DNA from: Streptomyces xantholiticus
Lineage (GTDB): Bacteria; Actinomycetota; Actinomycetes; Streptomycetales; Streptomycetaceae
Direction: 5' to 3'
Length of the DNA stretch: 64,000 nt
Assembly: GCF_014651015.1 (NCBI RefSeq)
Contig: NZ_BMWB01000002.1
Location: 62,001 to 126,000 of the forward strand
Shown here: positions 35,834-44,702 of the stretch, piece after piece
Position numbering within the stretch: the first letter of the stretch is position 1
Layout: every line of letters begins with the position of its first letter
The notes under the pieces: model-generated
Told to the model about the DNA's origin: nothing
Databases searched by the model: none
Seen by the model: only the letters and a program-made list of their open reading frames with translations
Position numbers and translations under genes: made by a program

Positions 35834-36801
35834 CGGAGACAGGCAGTCGACCGATTCCGGGTGGGCCGGAGGACCTGGCCGAGCCCGTGGTGGACATGCG
35901 GCGTCGCACCACTGAACTGCCCCGCACCCTGGATGTCGGCATCGAGCACAAGGGTGCGCGGCGCCAGGTCTTCGACCCCGCGCTGAAGCACTTCACCAGG
36001 GCGTTCAGACCGTTGGACGCCGACACGCCCGATGCTTGCGCCTGGCAGGCGGCCCGGCGCACCTCGCTGGAGACGGTGCTCACCGGCGTCGCACGATCGG
36101 GCTGGGCCGATTGCCTGGTGCTGCGCGGCAGCATGCTGATGGCGGTCTGGTTCGGGCAGGAGGCACGCGAGCCCAAGGATCTCGACTTCGTGGTCGTACC
36201 TGGCGACTGGAACATCGAGGAAGAGCGCACCGGCACGATGCTGGCCGAGATCGCGTCGGCCGCGGAGCGCGCCGCCGACGAGCGCGGCGGTCCGACGATC
36301 GACGCGAGCGGCGCAGAGTCCGAGTACATCTGGACGTACGACCGGGTGCCCGGGCGGCGGATGGTGCTGCCGTGGCGGGCACCTGGACTGCCCGGCGGGC
36401 AGGTCCAGCTCGACTTCGTGTTCAACGAGCGGCTGCCGAGGGAGCCGGTCCGCGTCGCAGTCGCAGGCACCCAAGTGCAGGCGGCGAGCCCGGAGCTGTC
36501 ACTGGCCTGGAAGATCCAGTGGCTGTTGACCGACTGCTACGCGCAGGGCAAGGACCTCTACGACGCCGCCCTGCTCGCGGAGCGCCACCCGCTGCGGTAC
36601 GAGTTGCTCCACGAGGTGTTCCGGCTGTCCGGCGAGTGGCCGTACCCGCATCAGCAGGAGGTCGACTTCGCGGACCTCGAGCAGGCCGTCGGATACGTGG
36701 AGTGGGACCACTTCGCCGCGGACTACCCGCAGTTCGCCGACGACGAGCAGGTGTACGCCCGGCGGCTGCTGGCCGCGCTCGAGCCGACGTTCACCCGCTG
36801 A
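35830..36801 (+). CDS. AbiEii/AbiGii-type nucleotidyltransferase
   Basis: A 323-residue protein of the nucleotidyltransferase group related to the AbiEii toxins. The core motif reads [20 protein letters not shown] followed by PKDLDFVVV, where Gly-Ser and the Asp-x-Asp pair bind metal and nucleotide. A later [16 protein letters not shown] and [12 protein letters not shown] match the family's Lys-Asp segment. AbiEii proteins transfer nucleotides to RNA targets such as tRNA. Start GTG at 35830 overlaps the previous stop. It sits in a core region between hrdA and dnaG, so it may be a domesticated housekeeping enzyme and not a toxin. Confidence 0.8.
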   Translation: MTETGSRPIPGGPEDLAEPVVDMRRRTTELPRTLDVGIEHKGARRQVFDPALKHFTRAFRPLDADTPDACAWQAARRTSLETVLTGVARSGWADCLVLRGSMLMAVWFGQEAREPKDLDFVVVPGDWNIEEERTGTMLAEIASAAERAADERGGPTIDASGAESEYIWTYDRVPGRRMVLPWRAPGLPGGQVQLDFVFNERLPREPVRVAVAGTQVQAASPELSLAWKIQWLLTDCYAQGKDLYDAALLAERHPLRYELLHEVFRLSGEWPYPHQQEVDFADLEQAVGYVEWDHFAADYPQFADDEQVYARRLLAALEPTFTR

Positions 36802-36807
36802 CCGGGG

Positions 36808-38718
36808 CTACAGCGCCGCTGCGCCCTGGTTGCGCAGGGACTGCGCGTACTGCTGGAGCACCCACAGTTCGTTCGCGACCGCCGCGTACCGCTCCGGGTC
36901 CGCGTTGCCGCCGAGGCGGGCCATCGTGCCCTGGACCTCACGGATGCGGCGGTCGACGGCGCGCAGCCGGACCTGGACGAGCTGGACGCCCGCGTACATC
37001 TCGTCGACCGTGCGGGCGTGCACCGCTTCCACGGCGAGCTCGGTGACCAGCGCGCGCACCGTGTCGTCGGGGGCGGCGTCGCGGACGCGGGCCAGGTAGC
37101 CGGATGCGTCGTGCGTGCCCTGCTCGGCGCCGCCCGCCTCCTCGATGGTCCGGCGCACCGCGGCGTACGCGGGGGCCGTGAACTCGTCGACGCCGTATGC
37201 GTCGAAGGCCGGGGAGACCAGCCCGGGATGCTGGAGGGCCAGCTTGAGCAGTTCGCGCTCGGTGCGGTGGGCGGGACTGCGCAGATTGAGGGCCGGGCCC
37301 GACGGTGCGGTCGGGGCAGGCGCGGCAGGCGCCCGGTGCTGTGTCCTGGACGGACCGCCGTTGCGGCCGCCGCGGTCGGCGCCGCGGTCGCGGGCCCAAC
37401 GGGCGAGCTGGGCGACCCGTTTGACGACGAACTGGGTGTCGAGGATGCCGAGGATCCCGGCGAGCTGTACGGCCGACTCGTGCTGGATGGCGATGTTCTT
37501 GATGCCGGCGACGATCGGGGCGGCCTCGTCGAGGGCGGCGGCGCGGCCTGCCGGGGTCTCCAGATTGTGCCGGGTGACCACATGCCGGAGCGCGAACTCG
37601 AAGAGCGGGGTGCGCGACTCGACGAGCCCCCGCACCGAGTCGTCCCCTTCGGCGAGGCGCAGCTCGCAGGGGTCCATGCCGCCCGGCGTGATCGCGATCG
37701 ACGTCTCGGCGGCGAACTTCTGATCGTCCTCGAAGGCGCGCAGCGCCGCCTTCTGGCCGGCCGCGTCACCGTCGAAGGTGAAGATCACCTCGGCGGTGGC
37801 GTTGTCCATCAGCAGCCGGCGGAGGATCTTGATGTGGTCGCCGCCGAACGCGGTGCCGCAGGTGGCGATCGCGGTCGTGACGCCCGCGAGATGGCAGGCC
37901 ATGACGTCGGTGTAGCCCTCGACGACAACGGCCGTGCTGGTACGGGCGATCTCCTTCTTGGCGAGGTCGATCCCGTACAGCACCTGGGACTTCTTGTAGA
38001 TCGCCGTCTCCGGCGTGTTCAGGTACTTCGGGCCGTTGTCGTCGTCGCGGAGCTTGCGGGCTCCGAAGCCGACGACCTCGCCGGTGATGTCCCGGATGGG
38101 CCACATCAGCCGGCCGCGGAAGCGGTCGATGGGGCCGCGCCTGCCCTCCTGCGAGAGACCGGAGAGGGTCAGCTCCTTGTCGCTGAAGCCCTTGCCGCGC
38201 AGGAAGCGGGTGAGGTGGTCCCAGCCGGCCGGGCTGTAGCCCACGCCGAAGTGCTGGGCGGCGGCCTGGTCGAAGCCGCGCTCCGCGAGGAACTTCCGGC
38301 CGATCTCCGCCTCGGGGCCGTCCAGCTGCTCCACATAGAACTGGGCGGCGATCTTGTGGGCTTCGACCAGCCTGATCCGCTCGCCGCGCTGGTGGGTGGG
38401 GTTGTACCCGCCCTCCTCGTACCGCAGGGTGATGCCCGCCTGGCCGGCGAGGCGCTCGACCGTCTCCGAGAACGAGAGGTGGTCGATCTTCATCACGAAG
38501 GCGATCGTGTCGCCGCCCTCCTGGCAGCCGAAGCAGTGGAAGAGCCCCTTGCTGGGGCTGACCTGGAAGGAAGGGGACTTCTCGTCATGGAACGGGCACA
38601 GGCCCTTGAGGTTTCCGCCACCGGCGTTGCGCAGCTGGAGGTATTCGGAAACGACGGCGTCGATCGGGACCGCGTCCCGGACCGCCTTCACGTCGTCATC
38701 GTTGATCCTGCCTGCCAC
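36808..38718 (-). CDS. dnaG: DNA primase
   Basis: A 636-residue DnaG that makes RNA primers at the replication fork. The N-terminal zinc finger has Cys41, His44, Cys62 and Cys65 (CPFHDEKSPSF, FHCFGC). The RNA polymerase core follows, with the toprim motifs VVVEGYTDVMA near 267 and FDGDAAGQKA near 317. The C-terminal helicase-binding domain (from about 470) is joined by an Arg/Ala/Pro-rich linker, and the end is QGAAAL. Length fits actinobacterial DnaG. It starts at 38718 and ends seven bases from the convergent nucleotidyltransferase stop, with no room for a terminator. Confidence 0.97.
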   Translation of the reverse strand: MAGRINDDDVKAVRDAVPIDAVVSEYLQLRNAGGGNLKGLCPFHDEKSPSFQVSPSKGLFHCFGCQEGGDTIAFVMKIDHLSFSETVERLAGQAGITLRYEEGGYNPTHQRGERIRLVEAHKIAAQFYVEQLDGPEAEIGRKFLAERGFDQAAAQHFGVGYSPAGWDHLTRFLRGKGFSDKELTLSGLSQEGRRGPIDRFRGRLMWPIRDITGEVVGFGARKLRDDDNGPKYLNTPETAIYKKSQVLYGIDLAKKEIARTSTAVVVEGYTDVMACHLAGVTTAIATCGTAFGGDHIKILRRLLMDNATAEVIFTFDGDAAGQKAALRAFEDDQKFAAETSIAITPGGMDPCELRLAEGDDSVRGLVESRTPLFEFALRHVVTRHNLETPAGRAAALDEAAPIVAGIKNIAIQHESAVQLAGILGILDTQFVVKRVAQLARWARDRGADRGGRNGGPSRTQHRAPAAPAPTAPSGPALNLRSPAHRTERELLKLALQHPGLVSPAFDAYGVDEFTAPAYAAVRRTIEEAGGAEQGTHDASGYLARVRDAAPDDTVRALVTELAVEAVHARTVDEMYAGVQLVQVRLRAVDRRIREVQGTMARLGGNADPERYAAVANELWVLQQYAQSLRNQGAAAL

Positions 38719-38752
38719 GCGTGAATTCTACGGTGGCGCTGCGACACTCCTG

Positions 38753-40042
38753 TCAGCCTGCGAGCTCGCCAGGACCTGTGGGGTCGGTGAGGTCGGTGAG
38801 GGGGAGGGTCGGATCGCCGAGGACCTGCGGGTCCACCTCCGCCCGCGACCGGACGAGCTGCTGGATCGGTGCGGTGACGTCCCACACGTTCACGTTCATC
38901 CCGGCCAGCACCCGCCGGCCCTTCAGCCAGAAAGCGATGAATTCCCGCTTGCCCACGTCGCCGCGGAGCACGACCTGGTCGTACGAGCCGGGCGGGGCCC
39001 AGCCCGAGTACTCCATGCCCAGGTCGTACTGGTCGGAGAAGAAGTAGGGGACGCGGTCGTAGCTGACGTCCTGGCCGAGCATGGCGCGGGCGGCGGCCGG
39101 GCCGCCGTTCAGGGCGTTCGCCCAGTGCTCGACGCGCAGCGGGACACCCAGCAGCGGGTGCCGGGCGGCGGCGACGTCACCTGCGGCGTAGATGTCGGGG
39201 TCACAGGTGCGCAGGCTCTCGTCCACGGCGATGCCGCCGCCGTGCTCCCGGCCGGCGAGGTCGAGGCCCGCCGCGTCGGCGAGGGCGGTGCGCGGGGCCG
39301 CGCCGATCGCGGCCAGGACCTGGTGGGCGGGCTGCTCCTCGCCGTCGTCCGTGCGGGCCGCCAGCACCATGCCGTCCTGGCCGATGATCTCGGTGAGGCG
39401 GGCACCGAAGTGGAAGCGGACGCCGTGCTCGCGGTGCAGCTCGGCGAAGAACTGGCCGAGTTCGGGGCCGATGGCCTGGTGGAGGGGGGTGGGCTCGGCC
39501 TCCACGACGGTCACCTCCGCGCCGTAGCCGCGGGCCGCGGCCGCGACCTCGAGACCGATCCAGCCGGCGCCGGCGATGACCAGATGGCCGTTGTCACGGC
39601 CGAGGGCGGCGAGCACGTGGCGCAGCCGGTCGGCGTGGGCGAGGCGGCGCAGATGGTGGACACCGGCCAGACCGGTGCCGGGGATGTCCAGCCGGCGGGG
39701 CTCGGCGCCGGTGGCGAGCAGCAGTTTGTCGTAGTGGACGACGGTGCCGTCACCGAGGCGCACCGAGCGGGTCTCGCGGTCGATGGACACGACGGTCTGG
39801 CCGAGGTGCAGTTCGATGTCGGCCTGGGCGTACCAGCCGGGTTCATGGACGAAGACGCTGTCGCGTTCGTCCTTGCCGGTCAGAAAGGCCTTGGACAGTG
39901 GCGGACGTTCGTAGGGGTGGTCGCGTTCGTCGCCGATGAGGATCACTCGTCCGGTGAACCCTTCGGCACGGAGGGTCTCGGCGGCCTTGGCCCCCGCCAG
40001 CCCACCACCGACGATGACGAATGTCCGATGTGCGTCGACCAC
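38753..40042 (-). CDS. FAD-dependent pyridine nucleotide reductase (ferredoxin reductase type)
   Basis: A 429-residue flavoprotein. The FAD-binding motif VIVGGGLAGAKAAETL is at about 9-24, YERPPLSK follows, the NAD(P) motif VIAGAGWIGLEVA is near 156, and the second FAD motif IYAAGDVA is near 290. The C-terminal domain YFFSDQYDLGMEYSGWAP is typical of putidaredoxin/rhodocoxin-type reductases that pass electrons to a ferredoxin for P450s. No ferredoxin or P450 gene is adjacent. GTG at 40042 has GAGGAGG about eight bases upstream. Confidence 0.9.
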   Translation of the reverse strand: MVDAHRTFVIVGGGLAGAKAAETLRAEGFTGRVILIGDERDHPYERPPLSKAFLTGKDERDSVFVHEPGWYAQADIELHLGQTVVSIDRETRSVRLGDGTVVHYDKLLLATGAEPRRLDIPGTGLAGVHHLRRLAHADRLRHVLAALGRDNGHLVIAGAGWIGLEVAAAARGYGAEVTVVEAEPTPLHQAIGPELGQFFAELHREHGVRFHFGARLTEIIGQDGMVLAARTDDGEEQPAHQVLAAIGAAPRTALADAAGLDLAGREHGGGIAVDESLRTCDPDIYAAGDVAAARHPLLGVPLRVEHWANALNGGPAAARAMLGQDVSYDRVPYFFSDQYDLGMEYSGWAPPGSYDQVVLRGDVGKREFIAFWLKGRRVLAGMNVNVWDVTAPIQQLVRSRAEVDPQVLGDPTLPLTDLTDPTGPGELAG

Positions 40043-40177
40043 GTGATGCCTCCTCGTTGCTTCTACGCAGCGCAGCCTTCAGCGAGCGTCCCGCACCGAA
40101 CGTTATGGCGGAAGGGGGAGTGACCCTCCGGCGCGTCATTTCGGACGAAACGCCCACGTGGGCTGCGTGCGCAGCAT

Positions 40178-41503
40178 TCAGCGGCGCGTCGCGAGACGGA
40201 CGTGCAGGGTACGGGCCGATGCGTCCGTGAGGTTCGCGATCTGGTCGACGATCACCCGCTTACGGGCCCGGTCGTCCGCCGCGGACTCGAACATCGCGCG
40301 GAACTGCGGCTCCAGCGCCTCGGGCGCACGGGCCGTGAGCGCCTGCGCCAGTTCGGCGAGCACGACGCGCTGGTCGGCGCGGAGCGCCTCCTGCTCGGCG
40401 CGCTGCATCACATAGCGGTCGGCGACGGCCTTGAGCACCGCGCACTCGTTGCGCGTCGAGCGCGGGACGACGAGCTCCGCGGCGTAACGCGTGAGCCCGC
40501 CGGCACCGTAGGCCTGACGGGTGGCGCCCTCCGCGGCGAGCGCGAACCGGCCGATGAGCTGGCTGGAGGCGTCCTTCAGCCTGGCCTGGGCGACCGCGGA
40601 GCCGTCGTAGTGGTGCGGCCACCACACCTGGGCGACGAGCCGGTCGAGCGCGTCGGACAGCTCCTGCGGGTCCGTGTCGTACGGCACGTACCGGCCGACG
40701 GCCACGGACCAGATGGCCGTACGCTCCGTCTCGGAAAGCAGGCAGTTGGGGTCGATGTGCCCGGCGTGCAGGCCGTCCTCGAAGTCGTGCACCGAGTACG
40801 CGACGTCGTCGGCCCAGTCCATCACCTGGGCCTCGAGGCACTTCCGGTACGCGGGGGCCCCGAGACGCGCCCACTCGAAGACCGGCAGGTCGTCCTCGTA
40901 CACCCCGAACTTGCCCGAACCGGGGTCGGTGGGGTGATCGCCGCGCGGCCAGGGGTATTTGGTGGCGGCGTCGAGTGTGGCCCGGGTCAGGTTCAGACCG
41001 ACGCTGACCGGCTCACCCGTCTTTGGGGCGTGCACGAAACGCTTCGGCTCGATACGGGTGAGCAGGCGCAGGGATTGGGCGTTGCCCTCGAAACCGCCGC
41101 AGTCCTGCGCGAACTCGTTCAGCGCCTGCTCGCCGTTGTGGCCGAAGGGCGGGTGCCCCATGTCGTGCGCGAGACACGCAGCCTCGACGAGATCGGGGTC
41201 GCAGCCGAGCGCCGCGCCCAGCTCCCGCCCCACCTGTGCGCACTCCAGCGAGTGCGTCAGCCGGGTCCGGGGGCTCGCGTCCCAGGCGTGGCTACGGGTG
41301 CCGGGAGTGACGACCTGGGTCTTGCCCGCGAGACGGCGCAGCGCCGAGGAGTGCAGCACCCTGGCGCGGTCGCGCTGGAAGGCGGTGCGGCCGGGGCGCT
41401 TGTCGGGCTCGGCGGCCCAGCGCTCGGCGGCCGAGTCGTCGTAGCCGTCGGAACCGGTGCCGGTGCCATTGCCGTTGCCGGAGGTGCTGGTGGTGCCGTC
41501 CAT
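40178..41503 (-). CDS. dgt: Deoxyguanosinetriphosphate triphosphohydrolase (dGTPase)
   Basis: A 441-residue HD-superfamily enzyme that cleaves dNTPs to deoxynucleosides and triphosphate. The HD signature is complete: [35 protein letters not shown], then the later [17 protein letters not shown]. The first 35 residues are Gly/Asn/Thr-rich and probably disordered. ATG at 41503 begins the last plausible start before the conserved [11 protein letters not shown]; no strong ribosome site precedes it. It is transcribed away from the reductase and after the chelatase gene, 47 bases apart, so they may be co-transcribed. Confidence 0.93.
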   Translation of the reverse strand: MDGTTSTSGNGNGTGTGSDGYDDSAAERWAAEPDKRPGRTAFQRDRARVLHSSALRRLAGKTQVVTPGTRSHAWDASPRTRLTHSLECAQVGRELGAALGCDPDLVEAACLAHDMGHPPFGHNGEQALNEFAQDCGGFEGNAQSLRLLTRIEPKRFVHAPKTGEPVSVGLNLTRATLDAATKYPWPRGDHPTDPGSGKFGVYEDDLPVFEWARLGAPAYRKCLEAQVMDWADDVAYSVHDFEDGLHAGHIDPNCLLSETERTAIWSVAVGRYVPYDTDPQELSDALDRLVAQVWWPHHYDGSAVAQARLKDASSQLIGRFALAAEGATRQAYGAGGLTRYAAELVVPRSTRNECAVLKAVADRYVMQRAEQEALRADQRVVLAELAQALTARAPEALEPQFRAMFESAADDRARKRVIVDQIANLTDASARTLHVRLATRR

Positions 41504-41550
41504 GCACCGAAGGTAACCGGAGCGGCCGACGGTCCGGACCCGTCGGGCGA

Positions 41551-42333
41551 TTATGCGGCGGAGAGTTCCAGCCGCCGGGCCGCCTGCGCGGCGCACGGGA
41601 GGGCCTGTGCCTCGTCGTAGCGGTGCAGCAGCAGCCGGGCCAGCGCCGGGTGGGTCCCGAGCGGCTCCGCCGCGATCCAGGGCGCGGCGGCGGCACTGCG
41701 CGTCGCGAACAGACCGGGCGCGGCGAAGTACGAGGCGACCGCGACCCGGTGGCGGCCGCGCGCCTCCAACGCCTTGACGGCGGCAGGGACGGTGGGCGCG
41801 AGAGCCGAGGCGTACGCGGCGACTACCGGCACGCCGAGACGCTCGGCGAGCATCCGCGCCATACGCCGGGTGTCCGCGGCGGAGTCGGGGTCGCGGGAGC
41901 CGGCCGAGGCCAGAACGACACCGGCACTGCCGCTCGTGCCGTCCCCGGGCCGCCACCCCGCCTCGGCGAGGCGGTCGGCGAGCGCCTCGCCGAGGAGGGG
42001 ATGCGGACCGAGCGGGCGTGCGATACGGACGTCGGCGCCGCCCGGCATCGCCGCCGCGGCCTGCGGGAGGTCGTGCTTGACGTGGTAGCCACGGCTGAGC
42101 AGCAGCGGCACAAGGACGGCGGGCGTGCCGTCGGGCAGCGCGGCAAGCGTGTCGCCGAGCAGCGGCTCGTTCAGCTCGATGTGCCCGAGACGTACATCAA
42201 GGCCGGGCCGGAGCTCGCGGACCCGGTCGAGGAGAGCGGTGACGGTACGCACGGCACGCGGGTCACGGCTGCCGTGGGCGACGGCGACGAGGGCGGGCCG
42301 GGCGGTGGCGGAGGCAGTCGCGGAGGGGAGCAT
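41551..42333 (-). CDS. Sirohydrochlorin chelatase (CbiX/SirB family)
   Basis: A 260-residue tandem-domain CbiX-type chelatase. Metal and substrate residues are seen in [17 protein letters not shown] (first half) and [16 protein letters not shown], with the related second half [20 protein letters not shown] and [14 protein letters not shown]. It inserts iron into sirohydrochlorin to make siroheme, the cofactor of the NirB nitrite reductase encoded 10 kb away, or cobalt for cobalamin. ATG at 42333 was chosen by homology; the ribosome site is weak. Upstream lies a GC-rich repeat region. Cytoplasmic. Confidence 0.9.
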   Translation of the reverse strand: MLPSATASATARPALVAVAHGSRDPRAVRTVTALLDRVRELRPGLDVRLGHIELNEPLLGDTLAALPDGTPAVLVPLLLSRGYHVKHDLPQAAAAMPGGADVRIARPLGPHPLLGEALADRLAEAGWRPGDGTSGSAGVVLASAGSRDPDSAADTRRMARMLAERLGVPVVAAYASALAPTVPAAVKALEARGRHRVAVASYFAAPGLFATRSAAAAPWIAAEPLGTHPALARLLLHRYDEAQALPCAAQAARRLELSAA

Positions 42334-42494
42334 GCGGGGCGGGTTCCGTTCAGTCGGACGTGACTCAGCTGGGTGCCGAGCTGAGCGGTGATACGCGTGA
42401 TCAGGTCGGCGGTGGTGCCGAACTGCGCGACGGTGTCGACTGCGCTGTCGAGGGTCGGGGGCGGGGACTCACGAAGGTGTTCCGGCTCCGTCAT

Positions 42495-42886
42495 GGATCG
42501 ATGGTGGCGGGCGCAGGTTGCGTGGTTGTTGCGTGAGGGTGACGGGTGTTTGCGCCTGACTCACGATCGGGAGCGTCCTGCGCGGAGCGGGGCGCTCGGG
42601 CGCGCTGCGCTACGGCGGCCGGTACGGGGCCGCCGTAGCGGCCCCGTACCGGCGCCGCCGCGGGCACGGGGCCGCTGCGCGGCGCCTGTCCCCGCCCTTT
42701 CCCGCCTTCCCGAAATCGGGCTGCTCGCCCTACCGCCTGGCGGCGTGGGGCTTCCGGGCCCGTCCACCGCGCTCCGCGCGGCGCTTCGGGGCTCCGTCCC
42801 GGACCCGTACCGCCGTCCGGGCGGCGTTCCGGGTCGTGCCCCGGATCCGGTACGGGGCCGCTGCGCGGCGCCTGTCCCCCGCCCCC
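42495..42886. repeat. GC-rich intergenic repeats and hairpin
   Basis: No gene is visible here. A perfect 13-base hairpin (GGTACGGGGCCGC at 42621-42633, GCGGCCCCGTACC at 42638-42650) is followed by a 28-base direct repeat, perfect, at 42666-42693 and 42854-42881 (it begins ACGGGGCCGCTGCGC). The composition resembles the repeat-like spacers common between Streptomyces genes. The block directly follows a truncated gene and may mark a deletion. Confidence 0.6.
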
Positions 42887-43210
42887 TCAGCCCACTTCCA
42901 CGTACCCTGACGCCGCCTGCGGCGGGTGCGCCTCGAAGAGGACGTCGAACCCCGCCCCCGAGAGGTCCAGCGACCCGAAGCTGTCCTTGACCGAGCAGCC
43001 GCCGCCTCCGGCCCTGTCGATCGCTGCCAGGACGTCGTCCGCCGTCGCGTCCTCGCTCAGCGTCCCCGCGTCCGGATACAGCGGCGGTGTGCGGCGCGGG
43101 TTGGTCCAGGCGCGGCTGCCGAAGGTGCCGGGCAGCCCGTGCGCGCGGCACATGGCCTCGCACCATTCGGCGTTGTTACGGGCGGCCGTCCGCGCCCTCT
43201 CGTCGATCAC
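42887..43210 (-). pseudogene. C-terminally truncated GNAT-associated protein
   Basis: A remaining 107-residue frame from GTG 43210: NNAEWCEAMCRAHGLPGTFG, then RRTPPLYPDAGTLSEDATAD and GCSVKDSFGSLDLSGAGFDV. As I remember them, intact actinobacterial relatives continue after the LFEA position into a GNAT acetyltransferase domain of about 150 residues. Here the similarity stops at LFEA and ten unrelated residues end the frame at the repeat block. I read it as truncated. If a short form exists elsewhere, it could be a real small protein. Confidence 0.55.
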
Positions 43211-43278
43211 GAGGTGATCGTGCCGAACGGCACGGCGCCGAGGCGAACCCTTTTGGCACGCCGAGCGTCTGACCGGGC

Positions 43279-43935
43279 GTGAAAGCAACGAGGAGGCGAC
43301 GGCTCGCCGTACAGGCTGTCATGCTCGGCTGCGTGCTCGGGCTCGTGCCCGCCACCTGGATGCACGCCGTTGCGGACAGCCGGGTCCGTACGGTCGCGAA
43401 CGCCCCGGCGCGGGACGTCGCGGTCGTCTTCGGCGCCGGGCTGTGGCAGGGCAGGCCCTCCCCGTATCTGGCGCACCGGCTTGATGCCGCCGCCGAGCTG
43501 TACCGGACCGGCAAGGCCCGGGTCGTACTGGTGACCGGCGACAACAGCCGGGTGGAGTACGACGAGCCGGACGCCATGCGGACGTACCTGACCGAGCGCG
43601 GTGTCCCGGACGACCGGATCGTCAGCGACTACGCCGGGTTCGACACATGGGACTCGTGCGTACGGGCCAAGAAGATCTTCGGGGTGGAGCGCGCGCTGCT
43701 GGTGAGCCAGGGCTTCCACATCCGCCGGGCCGTCGCCCTGTGCCGGTCGGCCGGGGTCGATTCTTACGGCGTCGGTGTCGCGGAGCCCCGTGACGCGACC
43801 TGGTACTACGGCGGCGTGCGCGAGATGTTCGCGGCGGGCAAGGCGTCGCTGGACGCCGCGTTCCGGCCGGATCCCCGGTTCCTCGGGGCGCAGGAACGGG
43901 GTGTGCGCGAGGCACTGGCGGACCCCCGCCGCTGA
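43279..43935 (+). CDS. SanA/YdcF family (DUF218) membrane-anchored protein
   Basis: A 218-residue protein. It has an N-terminal membrane helix (LAVQAVMLGCVLGLVPATWM, residues 9-28) and an outward DUF218 domain with DVAVVFGAGLWQGRPSPYLA, LVTGDNSRVEYDEPDAM and LLVSQGFHIRRAVALCR. E. coli SanA affects vancomycin sensitivity and envelope integrity; the enzymatic reaction is unknown. GTG at 43279 begins the frame without a strong ribosome site. It is divergent from the truncated gene and 61 bases from the next gene. Confidence 0.85.
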   Translation: MKATRRRRLAVQAVMLGCVLGLVPATWMHAVADSRVRTVANAPARDVAVVFGAGLWQGRPSPYLAHRLDAAAELYRTGKARVVLVTGDNSRVEYDEPDAMRTYLTERGVPDDRIVSDYAGFDTWDSCVRAKKIFGVERALLVSQGFHIRRAVALCRSAGVDSYGVGVAEPRDATWYYGGVREMFAAGKASLDAAFRPDPRFLGAQERGVREALADPRR

Positions 43936-43996
43936 CCGGCGCGGCACGCGGCCCGGCACGCTCGCGTCGAGGCCGTCGGCAGGGAACAGTGGACGC

Positions 43997-44578
43997 ATGA
44001 AGAAAGACGTGGCAACACTGCTGACCCGGCACACCGAGGCGCTCGCCCTGTTCACCGACCGGGTGCACGCCGTACGCGACGACCAGTGGGACGACCCGAC
44101 GCCCTGCACCGAGTGGTCGGTGCGCGATCTCGTCAACCACCTCACGGCCGAGCAGCTGTGGGTGCCGGACCTGGTGACCGACGGGGCGACGATCGACGAC
44201 ATCGGCGACGCGTACGACGGTGACGTCCTCGGCGAGCGTCCGCGCCACGCCTGGGACTCGGCCGCACGCGCCGCCCGCAAGGCGTTCTCCGACGAGGGGG
44301 CCCTGGAAGGGACGGTCCAGCTCTCGTACGGGGAGACCCCGGTGACCGCGTACTGCTCGCAGATGATCAGTGACGCGGTGGTGCACGCCTGGGACCTGTC
44401 GCGGGCGATCGGCGCGGAGGAGCGGCTGCCGGACGCGCTGGTGGCCTTCACCCTGGACGAGGTCGCGCCCTACGCGTCGGAACTGTCGAAGTCCGGGCTG
44501 TTCGCCGCACCGATCGAGCCGCCGCCGGGCGACGACCCGCAGACCCGGCTGCTGGCGATGCTGGGCCGCCGCGCCTGA
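43997..44578 (+). CDS. TIGR03086-type metal-binding (DinB/mycothiol-dependent) protein
   Basis: A 193-residue four-helix-bundle protein of the DinB / maleylpyruvate-isomerase N-terminal family. The opening is LLTRHTEALALFTDRV, then PTPCTEWSVRDLVNHL (family metal-binding His) and DAVVHAWDLSRAIG (second His). Three His residues would bind a divalent metal, and mycothiol transfer is the usual proposal in actinobacteria. The ATG at 43997 lacks a clear ribosome site (GGGAAC lies about ten bases upstream). Transcribed alone, before narB. Confidence 0.85.
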   Translation: MKKDVATLLTRHTEALALFTDRVHAVRDDQWDDPTPCTEWSVRDLVNHLTAEQLWVPDLVTDGATIDDIGDAYDGDVLGERPRHAWDSAARAARKAFSDEGALEGTVQLSYGETPVTAYCSQMISDAVVHAWDLSRAIGAEERLPDALVAFTLDEVAPYASELSKSGLFAAPIEPPPGDDPQTRLLAMLGRRA

Positions 44579-44652
44579 GCCGGACGCGCCGTACGCGGCC
44601 CCGGCTCCTCACGCCGCCGTGAGCCGGCCGCGGAGCCAGGCGTACCTCGTCT

Positions 44653-44690
44653 GTAATGCGCCACGTCGGCCCGTGTAACACGAATGTTCC
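44653..44690 (+). promoter_or_regulatory. Probable GlnR box upstream of narB
   Basis: Four pentamers with exact six-base spacing: GTAAT (44653), CGTCG (44664), GTAAC (44675), GTTCC (44686). GlnR boxes consist of GTnAC and GAAAC-like pentamers separated by six bases. Three of the four fit. The last ends 12 bases before the narB ATG, so it may overlap the transcription start. Confidence 0.5.
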
Positions 44691-44702
44691 ACGCTGGGCG
44701 TC

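Noticed and set aside
42171..42494. Minus-strand frame beginning MTEPEHLRESPPPTLDSAVD
   Set aside because: The first 55 residues look coding-like, but there is no ribosome site and the frame runs 160 bases into the chelatase gene out of phase. It could be a small upstream gene; support is too weak to call.
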